A DNA stretch of 64,000 bases, from NCBI GenBank assembly GCA_025094145.1, contig JALLLS010000097.1, positions 55,895 to 119,894 on the forward strand, read 5' to 3'. The stretch is from Spinellus fusiger (lineage: Eukaryota > Mucoromycota > Mucoromycetes > Mucorales > Phycomycetaceae). Below, one piece after another: positions 45,081 through 57,647 of the stretch. Position 1 is the stretch's first letter. Each line of letters opens with the position of its first letter. A program made the position numbers and the translations under genes. The notes beneath the pieces are model-generated. The model worked only from the letters and a program-made list of their open reading frames with translations, searched no databases and was not told where the DNA came from.

Positions 45081-46038
45081 ATGTTCACAGACGAAAGAGA
45101 AGAAACACTGAGAGAAGTGGCAGCCCTAGGAAATTTCAAGGCAGTTCACCACTTCATTCACTCGGGTGTCAACATCAACTCACAAAACAAGATCAACGGC
45201 TGGTATTTACCCTGCTTACTCTACTCTATGCACTCTGACTTACCTCAAAACACCCACCCACCCACACCCACCTCATACCATCAAAAAGGACAGCACTTCA
45301 CTGGGCAGCTCACCGAGGCCATGAGAATATAGTGCGTTTGTTATTGAGCAACGGAGCCAGTACCTGCGTCACAACAAAGAAGCTTCAGACTGCTTATGAT
45401 TTGGCACAAAGGCATCTTTCTGTTGCTGCTCTGTTGGCAGTTGACGGACAGCACAAGGTGGAAGTAGGCCCTGAGCCAGAGTTGCCTATTGTTCCTGTGT
45501 ATATGCAGAATCCGGACCTTCAAAAGACCTGGCTTCATCCAGAAGAGTTTGCTGAAAACAAACTGGAGAATATGGTGAGACAGCAGGCAGCAGTGGTTGC
45601 CATGACATCTTCAGAGCCACCACACCCACCACAAGCCACAGCCACCCATGCATCTTTTGTCGCCATGGATACTTCTTCAAGTGACACACGACAGGGTGAG
45701 TGTAACCTACAGAGTATCTGCTTGGATTGACACCCGGCCTAGAAATCTTTGTTTATCTGTCCACACGATCCAATGAGACACTTCTGGGTTCTGTTTATGT
45801 TGAGAATGATACATTGGCAGCTGTAGTAGAACAAATGAAAGAGGTAAAAAAAAGGACAGTGGTAGGTTTATAGGAACTCATACAGCCCTAGGAGCTCGAT
45901 GGACTCCCTGCTGAATTCTCTATTGCACGTCATAATGGCATGATGAGTATTCCAATTAGCTCTAAGCAGATGAATAAGAGACTATTGGACATGTTTAGAA
46001 GCAAGCAAGATATCGTTGTAGTCATCCCTGCTGCTTAG
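45081..46038 (+). CDS. Ankyrin-repeat protein resembling ANKRD40, 258 aa, four exons
   Basis: Exons 45081-45202, 45289-45695, 45743-45843 and 45892-46038 join in phase with GT...AG introns to 777 coding bases. The N-terminus MFTDEREETLREVAALGNFK, VHHFIHSGVNINSQNKINGW and, across the first intron, TALHWAAHRGHENIVRLLLS forms two ankyrin repeats, very like the start of animal ANKRD40. A linker carries PVYMQNPDLQKTW, then a low-complexity Pro/Ala/Thr stretch. The C-terminal ~80 residues (EIFVYLSTRSNETLLGSVYV, MSIPISSKQMNKRLLDMFRS, DIVVVIPAA) resemble the small C-terminal domain of ANKRD40. Role unknown; presumably a protein-binding adaptor. It ends 144 bases before the next gene on the same strand. 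Confidence 0.85.
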
Positions 46039-46182
46039 AGTCTATTCAATAGTATCCTAAAGAGCCATTGGACTCCTATCTAACTATAGCATGCCAAGGG
46101 TGATAAGGACTGTTTTTAATGTCCTATGAGTTCTATAGCCACACTCCTCTTGATTTCTTCCTCTCTTATTTCTCCTATTTTT

Positions 46183-48913
46183 ATGTCAAATACATCAGAA
46201 TCATCCAAAGGACGTATTCTTAGTGTTACTCATGTTGTACCGTTTGAGATTGAGGCACGACAAGCAGTGGGTCACCTACAGTGGCAATTAACACCTAGAA
46301 GAGGCCATGGCGCCATGTACGGAGGTGTGCAGTCCTTGGAGCCGACATGGGAAGTGTTGGCTATTGGGTGGACAGGCCATATCCACTGTTCTACGAATAC
46401 CACACAAAAAAGCCTATTAACTACTCTTACTGTCCAAGACAAGCACACCCTCACAAGCACACTACAGAAAAACCACTGTATTCCTCTCTTTCTCGATACA
46501 GAGAGTGTGTTTGGTCACTATGATGGCTATTGCAAAACCAGTATGTTTTCTTTCTTTCTTTCTTAAACATGGCCAGTGCTTGACTCTTAAGGAAAGAGAC
46601 AATGTCAATCCTCCGTTGATCGACCATAGTGCTCTGGCCCTTATTTCATTATATTCTATGGGATAATGCCACGGACGGACGCCTTGAACGACAGCAGTGG
46701 GAGATCTTTTTATCAGTGAATCAGATGTACTGTGATAAAGTAGTTGAATATTGGAAAGAGGGGGACATTGGTAAGCCAAGAGTATATGAGAGTAGCATTC
46801 ATAGCGGATTGATAGTGTGGGTGCACGACTACCATCTGTTGCTAGTACCTGCCATGGTACGTGCTAAACTTCCACGGGCAAGAATCGGCTTGTTTGTCCA
46901 TTCACCCTTCCCAACCTCAGAGATCTTTCGATGTTTGCCAAGTGAGTGGTCTTTTTATATATAGGACACCATTATTTATCTTTAGAACGTAAGCAAGTGC
47001 TTCAGGGAATGTTGGGTGCCAATCTTATTGGATTTCAGGTAATTGGCTTGTGATAAGAGAGACACATAAAGAGAGAGAGAGAGAGAGAGAATTCATCAAA
47101 AGGTATATGTGTGTCTATTTTGACATAGACCTATGCCTATGCCAGACATTTTATTTCAAACTGTACTCGTATTCTTGGTTATGAGTCAACGCCTGAAGGT
47201 GTGGATAGTGAAGATGGACACTTTTGTCATGTTGGAACATTTCCTATTGGTATTGATAATGTCAATGTCAATACAAAATTCACGGATCCTCAAGTGATCC
47301 AGAAAGCCAAAGCCATTATAGATATGTACACAGGAAAGAAGATACTGGTGGCTATAGACAAGTTGGATCTTGTAAAGGGTGTGCTACAGAAGTTGGCAGC
47401 TTTCGAGAAATTCCTCCTAGATTATCCAGAATGGAGAGACAAAGTAATAGAGTTATATTCTTACTTTCTGGCAGAAGAACACATAAGCTAATATTGTATT
47501 TCTTTTCTACCAGGTTATACTGATTCAATTGACAGATGGATATGCAAATATTATGGAGCGTGAAGTCTCTGATTTGATTGCGCGTATCAACAGCACTTAC
47601 GGATCTCTTGAAAGAGTCCCCGTGCATCATTACAACCATCCCGTGCAGCTGGATGAGTATTACGCTCTTCTGTCAGCCACCGATGCAGCCTTGGTCACCT
47701 CAGGAAGAGATGGCATGAACACTACGAGTCTGGAATATGTGATATGTCAACAAGAAAGGCATGGTCTGCTTATCCTATCCGAGTTAATGGGTGCAGCAGG
47801 ATCCATGAGCTCTGCTCTGTTAGTTAACCCCTGGGACTATACTAGTGTCGCAAAGGCTATCAAAGATGCTTTGGAAATGTCAAAAGAAGAAAAATACACT
47901 CGTCATTTAGTAAGCAATAGGATTGGGTGTACCATACACTGACAGTGGACAGCAACTTTTGAATCATGTCAAGTCTCATACAGCCTCCTTCTGGGCGCAT
48001 TCGTTCATAAAGCTGCTAATGGAGTCGATAGCACTGTCTGAAAAGTCAAGTTATACACCCTTCTTGAAAACAGAATGGCTAGCACAACGGTATCATGGTT
48101 GTAAAAGGAGGCTATTGTGTTTTGATTTTGATGTAAGTGATTATTCTTGCTGTTGCTATTTGTTTGTCCAACACTCTGCTTTTATAGGGGACATTGACTC
48201 CCTTGCGTAGATTGCCTAGTAGACACACTCTTCCCAAGGAATTGTTTGAAGCACTCGAGAAACTCTGTAATGATCCACAAAACGAAGTGTGGGTTATCTC
48301 TGGCCGTGATGAAACAACGCTCGACTATTGGTTAGGCCATATTCAAGGCATTGGCTTGAGTGCTGAACATGGTGGATTTCTGAAATACCCGCACTCTAAG
48401 AAATGGACCAACACCACAGAACACCTTGATATGGGCTGGAAACATGATGTAGTGGAGATATTCACATATTACTCAGAGCGTACCACTGGTAGCTTCATTG
48501 AACATAAAAGAAGCTCAGTGACATGGGACTATAGATTAGCAGACCCTCACTATGGATCATTTCAGGCTAAAGAATGTCAAAATCATCTGGAACAAGCCAT
48601 TCTCTCCAAACTACCATTAGAGGTACTTGTCAGAAAAAAGAACCTGGAAGTAAGGCCTATTTCCATTAGCAAAGGAGAAGTGATCAAGCGGCTACTTGCT
48701 TGTAATCACGCATTTGATTTTGTCATGTGCTGTAGTAATGACAAGACAGATGAAGAAATGTTCAAGGCACTAGAGAGATTCAATAGTGATGGACGATTGA
48801 CCATTTCGGTAAAGATTGGTACTGAGCATAAGAAGACACGAGCTTTGTGGTGTTTGTTAAGCGTCCAAACTCTTATTGATTCTATAAATACAATGATAGA
48901 GGAAAGTCCATAG
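46183..48913 (+). CDS. TPS2: Trehalose-6-phosphate phosphatase (Tps2 type, GT20 + TPP domains), 779 aa, seven exons
   Basis: Dephosphorylates trehalose-6-phosphate in the last step of trehalose synthesis, in the cytosolic synthase complex. Exons: 46183-46540, 46630-46941, 46986-47038, 47129-47443, 47514-47909, 47953-48132 and 48188-48913. All joins keep frame (2340 bases). The GT20 synthase-like domain (residues 10-500) shows LWPLFHYILWDNATDG, VWVHDYHLLLVPAMVR, IGLFVHSPFPTSEIFRCLP, GANLIGFQTYAYARHF and GRDGMNTTSLEYVICQ. The usual DRLDxxKG reads DKLDLVKG, consistent with a catalytically weakened synthase domain as in Tps2. The phosphatase domain has FDFD-GTLTPLRR (residues 535-545, nucleophile Asp, split by the last intron), VISGRDE and NDKTDEEMF near 721. 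An in-frame ATG at 46126 would add 19 hydrophobic residues; I prefer 46183 because these enzymes lack signal peptides. Confidence 0.93.
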
Positions 48914-49370
48914 GTTACTTTTTAAACTATTAACAATTCCAATATTCTCATCCACTAATAATGAATAAAATTACTGTTCTTTGGTATATTGGAAAAAGGA
49001 AATCTCAAAGGAATTGTGCATAGAGAATACACATCAGAAATGATTCTAATGATTCTAATGATTCTAATGATTCCTCATGTCTACTCTATAGTTCAGTCAG
49101 ATAAAAAATATTCATTCGTGAGTGAAAGTGAGGATATACGCTATTATTTCAAATACGACTCACCAAGAATGCTTTACAATTTATTAGATCCTTATTGAAG
49201 CAGGTTTCTTCCATCTAATTGTTTATTGCTTTCATTCTTTACCTGTGTTCATACCAACTCTTCATTTCATTTATTATTTATACTACTATTGCATATCATT
49301 GAAATACATTACACAGTATATTCATTGATCTCTTGAGCTGGCATAGCAGTACTAGACCAGATATACCATT
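48914..49370. other. TPS2-chitin synthase intergenic region
   Basis: Contains ATGATTCTA repeated four times near 49039-49074 and AT-rich sequence. It must hold the terminator of one gene and the promoter of the next; no distinct motif stands out. Confidence 0.5.
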
Positions 49371-52300
49371 ATGTCATCTGGAGAAACTAGTAACTCTGAG
49401 AGAGACCTGACATCTTCCAAAGCACCAGCATTCACAGGGAATTCAAATGATCCATCTGCACCCAAGCCTGTACCTCAGCAAGATGACGCCTATCGATCAC
49501 GCTATCTTACCATGGCTCTCTCCAGCGAGAAAATAGAAGTCCAAGATACTGTTGCAAAGAAAAAGAAAAAGCCAGCAACAGGCTATTGGACACTTGCAAG
49601 CTGGGTATTGACGTGGTGGGCTCCGTCCTTTTTGTTAAAGACATTTGGTAGATATCTATTTGTTACTATGTCACACACACACATATATATATATATATAT
49701 AAACAGGAAAGAATACTAATGCATTGCTTTACTCTAGGACTGAAGGATCAGCAAACACAGCAAGCATGGCGTGAAAAAGTAGCTCTTGTGCAAGTCATTG
49801 CCACACTGTGTGCTACTGTTGGATTCCTGACGTTCGGATTCAATGCTGTAATGTGCGGGCTTCAGCCAAACCGCATTCGCCCTACTGGATTGGTGGAAGA
49901 CCAGATTGTTATCTCAGGACGTGCCTTTGATATTACTTCTTTTCGACACCCTATACCTGCTGCTAATATGCCAGGGTCAGGCGATTTACAAGAACTTGGT
50001 GTGGGTGGCAGGGATTTGTCTTTTATGTTTCAAATTGTCAACTATAACTGTAAAGGAATCTTCAAGCCTCTACTCCAGGACGACAGCAAAGGCAATGTCA
50101 TCAACTACTTCCCCTGTGTCTCATTAGATCGTAACCATCCTACTATTAATGGAACAGACAACCCAAACAGAGAAGGATGTCATGCCAGTGAGCAATCTAG
50201 AAATATGTTGCGTGAATTAGATGTGGTTGGAGATGTGTATTACGACTGGAGTGATCTCAAGAAGCCAGGAACAAGTCTTATGGCATTCAATGGGTGAGCT
50301 AGATTTAAAATAGACACAGAATGTCAGAATACTAGAATGACATAAGATTATGCTTACATCCTTTTTTTTTTAAAAAAAAAATAGAAATGTTCTGGATTTG
50401 TCACGCCTCAACTTCCTAACACCCAATGTACCTTTACCTATTGAAATTGCTCGTATTGTAGGACCAGGAAGTTCTTTTATTGGAAGAGATGCTACTTACT
50501 GGCTTAGTACCACCGCGGATCGCTTACAAATTGGAAGATGTATGACAGACATTCTCAAAGTGGGTGTACTGGACACACGATCAACAGGATGTATCATCTC
50601 CGATATCGTACTGTGGATTTCTTTAGCGGTTATTCTTGGTGTCGTTTTTATTCGCTTCTTTCTGGCTGTCATTTTTGGATGGTTTGTGTCATGGAAACTA
50701 GGTAGCATTCGTGAAGAAACAGAAGAAGAAAGAAAAGCACGCAGAGAAGCTGTATTGCAATGGGAAATGAACAATGTTGAACAAATGCACTACCCAAGAA
50801 CTCGTAGTATTGCTTCTCTGCCTACTCATTATGCCATTGAGTCTTCTGCAGTACCCACTGAGCCAGACATTGCTGAGGATGAGCCTATTTCTGATGAAAA
50901 TCATCAGAATGCAGAAGTGTGTGCTAGTGTCTCTAATCTCTCTTTTACAAAATCCCCAGGCAAAGGAGGTTCTTCGCAAAAGAACAGACGTCGTTTTTTC
51001 CCAACTACTTCTCGATTCACTCAGCCCAACTCTCCTGGATATTCAAAAAGCTTTACATTTGATGCTCGGTCTATTAACACAGAAGGTGTAGGATGTCGAC
51101 TCAGTAATTATCTTCCTTCACCTACCAATGTTCCATACTCACTTAGCTCACAGTTCCATCCACCTTTTGATCCAATGGACATGCCATTAAGTGCCTCAAG
51201 TGCTATTCCTGAGCCTAAAAACGACTACAACTTTAACTTTGACTTGATTCATACATTTATGGTCGTGACATGTTATTCTGAAGGAGAAGAAGGACTTCGC
51301 ACTACTCTAGACTCACTTGCTAATACAGACTATCCCGTCTCTCATAAGATGTTGCTTGTTGTTTGTGATGGTATTATCACTGGTTCAGGAAATGCTCTTT
51401 CCACACCGGACACTGTGCTATCAATGATGAAGGATGATATTGTTCCACGTGCTCAGGTCAAGCCTGCTTCTTATGTTGCCATTGCTGATGGTATGAAGCG
51501 TCATAACATGGCCAAGGTGTATGCAGGCTATTACAGCTATAACACAGACCCTACTACAGCAGCGGGAATAAAGCCAGTGGAAGAACAACAGAGAGTACCA
51601 ATGATTGTGATTGTCAAGTGTGGTACAGAAGCAGAATCAACAGATAAAAAGCCAGGAAATAGAGGAAAACGCGATAGTCAAGTGATTCTTATGAATGCAA
51701 TGCAGAAGATTTACTATGGCGAACGTATGTGTGATCTTGAGTATCAGTTTTGCAAATCCATTATGAGACTCACTGGCCGTCATCCTTCTTGTTTTGAGAC
51801 CTGCTTGATGGTAATTAAAATACACTCACTTATATATAACTTACTAAACAATGTTATAAATCATTAGGTGGATGCCGATACAAAGGTTTATCCAGATTCA
51901 TTAGCTCGTATGATTGCCTGCATGTCTCGGGATCCTTACATCATGGGCCTTTGTGGAGAAACTAAAATTGCTAATAAGAGTGATAGCTGGGTTACAGCTA
52001 TTCAAGGTAGGCTATTCATACAGCTGTCCAAGGAACTCATTAATTCTTATAGTATTTGAATATTATATATCTCATCACATGAGTAAGGCTTTTGAGTCAA
52101 TATTTGGTGGCGTTACATGTCTACCTGGTTGCTTCTGCATGTATCGTATTATTGCACCCAAAGGCGATCGTTACGTTCCCATTATTTGTGCTACAGATAT
52201 TGTAGAAATGTACTGTGAAAATGTGGTGGATACACTTCATAAGAAGAATCTTCTTTTACTCGGTGAAGATCGTTATCTTACAACATTAATGCTTCGTACT

Positions 52301-53011
52301 TTTCCTAAACGCAAAATGATATTTGTTCCTCAAGCAGTAAGTCATATCTGGATCTTTTCATACACTTGGCTTACCTATTGGACATCCACACAATAGATCT
52401 GTAAAACAGTAGTTCCAGATACTTTTGAAATTCTTCTTTCTCAAAGACGCAGATGGATTAACTCTACTGTACATAATCTTCTTGAACTGGTTCTCATCAG
52501 AGACTTGTGTGGAACTTTTTGCTTCTCTATGCAATTTGTTGTTTTCATGGAGCTTGTTGGAACAGTCGTATTGCCTGCTGCCATCACTTTTACAGTTTAC
52601 TTGGTGGTGATATCTTTCTTTGTCACTCCTGTACCTATCATCCCTCTTCTACTTCTTGCTGCTATTCTTGGTCTTCCTGCCATTCTTATTGCATTAACAA
52701 CACGAAAAATGGTGTATATTGGATGGATGCTTGTGTATTTAACATCATTACCCATATGGAACTTTGTGCTTCCTGCCTATGCTTATTGGCATTTTGATGA
52801 CTTTTCTTGGGGTCAGACACGCCAGGTAGAAGGTGGTGAAGATACAAAAGGAGAAGATCACGGTCGTCGTGAAGGTGAATTCGATAGTTCAGGCATTGTC
52901 ATGCGTAGATTTGAAGAATGGGTAAAACATGAACGAAAACATCTACATGATAATACACCAGCCGCACCTACTCTTGTTCGCCCATTTCCACCTATCTACT
53001 ATGGACACTGA
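49371..53011 (+). CDS. Chitin synthase, division II without myosin domain (class IV / Chs3-like), 1098 aa, six exons
   Basis: Polymerises UDP-GlcNAc into chitin at the plasma membrane. Exons: 49371-49647, 49738-50293, 50385-51810, 51868-52006, 52053-52336 and 52397-53011, all in phase (3297 bases). Residues about 100-125 ([20 protein letters not shown]) and 420-450 ([20 protein letters not shown]) are membrane segments flanking a cytochrome-b5-like/extracellular region. A Ser-rich loop follows, then the GT2 core: [31 protein letters not shown] at exon 4, GEDRYLT near 870 and QRRRW at 910-914, which is the chitin synthase signature. Several membrane helices come after ([20 protein letters not shown] onward), ending at ...PIYYGH. 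No myosin motor or DEK domain. The first intron is 90 nt without a stop, so its retention would keep frame. Confidence 0.95.
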
Positions 53012-53939
53012 ACATAGATCTGTCTAACTTCTTTCTCTCTCTCTCTTGGAAATTATAGATCAAGGGTCATTTTTTATATATACAACTCTTTAGAAATTAA
53101 TAGTATATTGCACAATAATAAAATTATATAGTAAGATTATATCAAGGCAATCCATTATTATAAATAGAGCAAGGATTGGGATGATATTTATCTTCATATC
53201 AAAACAAGAGATTCAGACAAAAACTCGATCGAGCTTATTTAGTTAAAGATAGAGTATCAAAACAGCTAGATAGAGAGAGGTATTAAAGAAAGAATAGATG
53301 ACTGCATATTTCACCTATTTTCTTCTTAGCACTAATATTTATTGTTTTGATACGTAGTATCTACATTTGTATAAAATGAGAAAATAATCTTTAGATAAAT
53401 AACACGGCCACGACAGAAAACAAACATTGTTTGTTGTAGGTGGAGCCTTTGTATTCTATGAAAAGAGACTGAGGGTATTGGTGGTAGCCAAATATTTCCA
53501 TGTTAATAGACAATGTCTTTCTTTGTATGTAAACGGTAGTAGAAGAATTGGATCCAACACAAGTCTACAGAATCTACATGCTACTACCACCAACAGATTG
53601 TTATCATGCACCAGTCTAGTCACTTCAATTTAAAGATATTCAAGATAAGTTCCTTTTAGTGGATATTTAGGAGCATTTTACCAGAGTACATTGCCATCTA
53701 GCTTAATCCATCTGGATTTACTCTAGGGTATCTTAATACTAAAAAGGCACAGGTTGTAAGCTGATCCATACTGAGAAAGATGAGAGAAAAGTATCTCAAG
53801 AGGTGGCTCAAGATCCTTTTCAGATAAGAGGCTGCCCTGTTACTTGAATGTCAAAAATACTACTAGAGAAGATCAATAATCTCATTGATGGCATGCTTCG
53901 GAGATGTAAGTTGCAAGAATGACAAAGGGTAGCAGTACC
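53012..53939. other. Spacer, nothing recognised
   Basis: Downstream of chitin synthase. AT-rich for the first 400 bases, more balanced later. No gene or repeat is supported before the LINE fragment. Confidence 0.5.
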
Positions 53940-56005
53940 AAGTATAGCCAGATCCTGTCACCCAAGCAAGAGGTCTTAGGCAGGGAGACCCATTATCTCC
54001 AGTCCTTTTTAACTTCGTCCTCGAACCGCTCCTTCTCGCCATCCAAGATGATCCTCTCTTCAGAGGTCATTCCATCCCCTATGCCTCACCTCCCTTACCT
54101 CAAAGTACTCGCTTATGCCGACGACATCCTTGCCTGCCCCAGCACACCCTCCGACCTCACTCGCCTTCGCCTCCACCTTGACACCTACAGCCTCGCCTCC
54201 AACGCCCGCGCTAGCCTCGACAAAACCCATGCCTTTTCCCTCTCCGGTGCTCCTCTGCCTGAATGGCATGAGCCACTTACAAGAGCTGGCATTCCCTCTT
54301 GGATAGACCGCTCTTCTCCTTCTCCACTCATTTACCTTGGTTATCCTCTCATCCACACTCCTTTACAATGCAACACCTATGCCACCCAACTCCTCGCCAC
54401 CATCCAGCAAGCACTCCACATTCATTCACAACGATTCCTGTCAGTTCGAGGTAGAGCCACTTTGGTTAACACTTTGGTTCTCTCCAAGCTCTGGCATGTT
54501 CTCCGTCTTGTCTGGTTTCCTGTCTCCTTTTATGCCAAGCTAAAATCTATGGTAAGTAAGTTCCTGATGAGAAGGATGTTTCCTCCCATCAGCTATGTCA
54601 ACCTATGTCTCCCTCGTCACTGTGGTGGTCTTGGTGTGCTGGATCCATCCACTCAACAGGCCTCCCTCCAGTTTCGTTGGCTCCTTCCTCTCCTTAGTCC
54701 TGTCACCCAATATGCTTCCCTTCCAATCCTCTGGCTTTGTGCCTATTTTTCTTATTATATGTCTCTTTCTTCTTCTTTCTATGCCCCCGATTATGTCTTT
54801 CTTTTCTTTTTTCCTGCTTTTCGTTCTGCTTTACGTCTGCCCCATTCACATTCATTTAATCTTCTTTTCTCGGCTTTTGACCATCTTCCCCTCCCACAAT
54901 TGTGCAGTGCCTTGTCTCCTGCTACATGTCTTCGCCTTCCCCTGTCATCCATATGGATATCATCAACCACCGACCCCACTCTAGCTAGGCCAGGCCTCAA
55001 AAACCTTACAGTTGCCGATGCTTATTATTATGACCTCCCCACACAATCCTTACAACGTCGTCCTCGGACAGATCAGCCAATGCGCCCTTACCTCTTCTCT
55101 CATTTCTTCCGTGATGTGGATGACCATCACATCATCCACCCTCCATTCTTCATCCACTCATGCACTCCTCATATGAACCCACAGTCATCATATTCTGATA
55201 CTGTGGATATGCCTTCTTCTCCCCTAACAACATCCTTCTTCAACTCGCCACTTATGCACTCCTTCTCATCACAAGTCTTCCGCTCACTATGCCATACAAC
55301 ACCTATGCCAAACTCTTCTCCTGCTGCCTCGCTTCCACCCAACAAGTGGAAAGCCTTTTGGAAGGCACCTATGTCACATGTGGCAAGGAATGTTTGGTTT
55401 CGCCTGTTGCATGGCAAACTGTCCTCCTCGTCACTCCTACACCACATTATGCCCACCATCGTCCTGTCTCCCTCTTGCCGCCTATGCTCTAACCCTTGCC
55501 ACAGTCCCAAACATTTCTTGGTGACTTGTCCAAGGGTTTGGCCTGTCTGGATATCCATTTTGCCATATTGGCTCAACATATACACTCCCTTGCAAGCAGA
55601 TACTATCCGACATCTGTATTCCTTTTCTCTTCCTCCCAATGGAACTCTGACTAGTAGTCAAGTCTTTGGTGCAGTTCTCCAGGCAATTTGGCATGGCTAC
55701 TGGGCCAGCCACTTCCACAACTCTCCTTTCTTCACCTCCACCGTCTCTAAACGTGCCCAATCCCTTCTTAACACCATTACCCGCGAAAACAAAGACATGT
55801 CATAGTCTAGTGTTTATTTTTTAACTTTATGCCTTTTTCTCCTATATACTCTTTTCGTTTAGCTAGTTCTGTTTTCTTTCTTTTTCTGTTATTTTAATTT
55901 TCTGCAAGTGACTTGTGTCCAATATGCTTTCCCAGTCAGACCTCTTAGTGCGACGTGTGACTGTGTAAAGACGCTCAATAAAAAGTGTCTTATACAAAAA
56001 AAAAA
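53940..56005 (+). mobile_element. 5'-truncated non-LTR retrotransposon (LINE) with poly-A tail
   Basis: GC-richer than its surroundings. Reverse-transcriptase motifs appear in two frames: ARGLRQGDPLSPVLFNFVLE around 53965-54025, then, after a frameshift near 54080, VLAYADDILACPSTPSDLTR in the frame running to TAG at 55805. Further on are a thumb region (RGRATLVNTLVLSKLWHVLR), a WRF-like block, and a CCHC-type zinc-binding tail (WFRLLHGKLSSSSLLHHI, CRLCSNPCHSPKHFLVTC). The 3' untranslated part contains AATAAA at about 55978 and ends in A10 at 55996-56005. The endonuclease and N-terminal reverse transcriptase are absent, as expected for 5' truncation during target-primed insertion. Confidence 0.88.
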
Positions 56006-56010
56006 CTAAG

Positions 56011-56701
56011 TACAGCCACACAACATTAGAAAGAGTACGATCCCCTAATTTATACATTTTTAAACATTACTCTTCTTCTTTTTACCACTGAATCACACTG
56101 CATTAAACAATTTCAAATTTCAAACGAATATTCCTTAACTAGAAACTATAAAGTTCATAATAAGATTAAAGAAAGAGAGTAATGAGGTGTTTATTGGCTA
56201 AAAAAAAGAAAAATACTCCATGGGTAGCATTTCAAAGGTCGTTGGCATTAGCAAGTCTACTGTCCAAAATATCATTAGTAGAATCAAGACCACTGATACA
56301 CATATACCGAGACCTAATTCTAGTGCACCAAAAAAAAACTTGACGAGAGAGACCTCAGACGACTTGAGGCCATTCTAAGAGGCAACCCATCTGTCTCCTA
56401 TAACTATATAAATTTGGAACTTAAGGCAAATGAGATAATCATCTGTAGAGCAACATTCATCAGATATATACATCATATTGGATTTAGTTCCTACTTCGCA
56501 GCACACAAGCCAAGGTTGTATGAAGAAAAAATGAAGAAAAGACTTTGTTGGGCGAAGGAACGGGTCAATTGGACTCCTGAGGACTGGAGATGCATTGTAT
56601 GGTCTGATGAGTCACGGTTTGAAGTAGAGGGTTACCAGAGAGGAGCCAAAGTGATTCAAAAGATCTGAGAGAGGTATAAGGCTGCTCATATCATACCTAC
56701 A
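56011..56701 (+). mobile_element. Tc1-like element (family C), 3'-truncated copy
   Basis: Begins TACAGCCACACAACATTAGA five bases after the LINE poly-A tail and matches the element at 37586-38938 on the opposite strand. It includes MGSISKVVGISKSTVQNIIS and the 84-codon frame 56414-56668 with LCWAKERVNWTPEDWRCIVW and SDESRFEVEGYQRGAKV. Homology stops near 56701, just before the second-Asp region. The right terminal repeat is missing. Confidence 0.85.
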
Positions 56702-57364
56702 TGAGTGAGAGAGAAAGTAGTATTATATCAATAGTAAACTATACTTCAAAATCCTACACAATATTTTTAGTAGGTATCTTCTTTTGAAGAGGAAGATCCA
56801 TAAAATAAAACCTAATGATAAGAACTACATCTTCATTACTACTCATTCACTTGGTCTCTTATTAAACTAATTTGGTAGGGTTATAATTGATAATACTTTC
56901 ATAAAGAACATATTCTACTTATGCATTGAATAAACCACAAGTAATTTTCAGTTTAATACAGATGAGTTCTCTGTACAAGTAAGAAGAAGACTACTAGTCT
57001 TTGCGAATATATTTTAAATCAATGGAAATAAACAATAGACTTTCTTAATAAAATAAAAGAGATTTGAAGCTTAGATACTCATTCTTTTGAAGATGAGAAA
57101 CACCTAACACTACCTATATATCAGACAAGACTATTTCTATTACCAAAAAAACAGTTCTACTCCTTATAAATATACTATTGAAGTTGGTAGAGTTATAATC
57201 ATAGAAAACTAAAAGTCAAATAGCAAGAGTACCAAAGAATATTTTATTGTGTATAGAGCGCATGTAGTTTTAGGTATCTGTCTCTCTCAGCACCCGACTC
57301 TCAACGTTAATAGTATATTCATTAGATCCACCAACAGTTTTCTCCCCGAAATATTGATGATATG

Positions 57365-57512
57365 TATTTGTCAGGGATGTGTCTTACTTAAGGACAAAGC
57401 CATATTGCACATATGAACATAAACATCATCAAAGAGGAGAGATAATGGTGATTATCTATATTTGTCAGGGATGTGTCTTACTTAAGGACAAAGCCAGGTT
57501 GCACATATGAGC
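57365..57512. repeat. Direct duplication, 94-bp period
   Basis: TATTTGTCAGGGATGTGTCT and the next ~30 bases, through ACAAAGCCA, occur at 57365 and again at 57459, with a diverged spacer between. Both continue into TTGCACATATGA. Confidence 0.85.
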
Positions 57513-57647
57513 AGAAATAAAACACCTTTATCGTTCAGAATACCAAGAGTGTTAAACGGTATCTAATAAACCACACCAAAGAGAAGAGAGAAAAGAGTGA
57601 AAGACACAAATACCATAAATTAAATAGTTTAGCAGTGTTTTACTTCA

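Noticed and set aside
46126..46182. Upstream in-frame ATG of the Tps2-type gene as a signal peptide start
   Set aside because: The 19 extra residues are hydrophobic, but trehalose synthase-complex proteins are cytosolic; the second ATG at 46183 fits the family better. Not excluded by sequence.
54060..55760. Several frames of 90-156 codons on the minus strand
   Set aside because: Shadows of the GC-rich LINE reverse-transcriptase frame.
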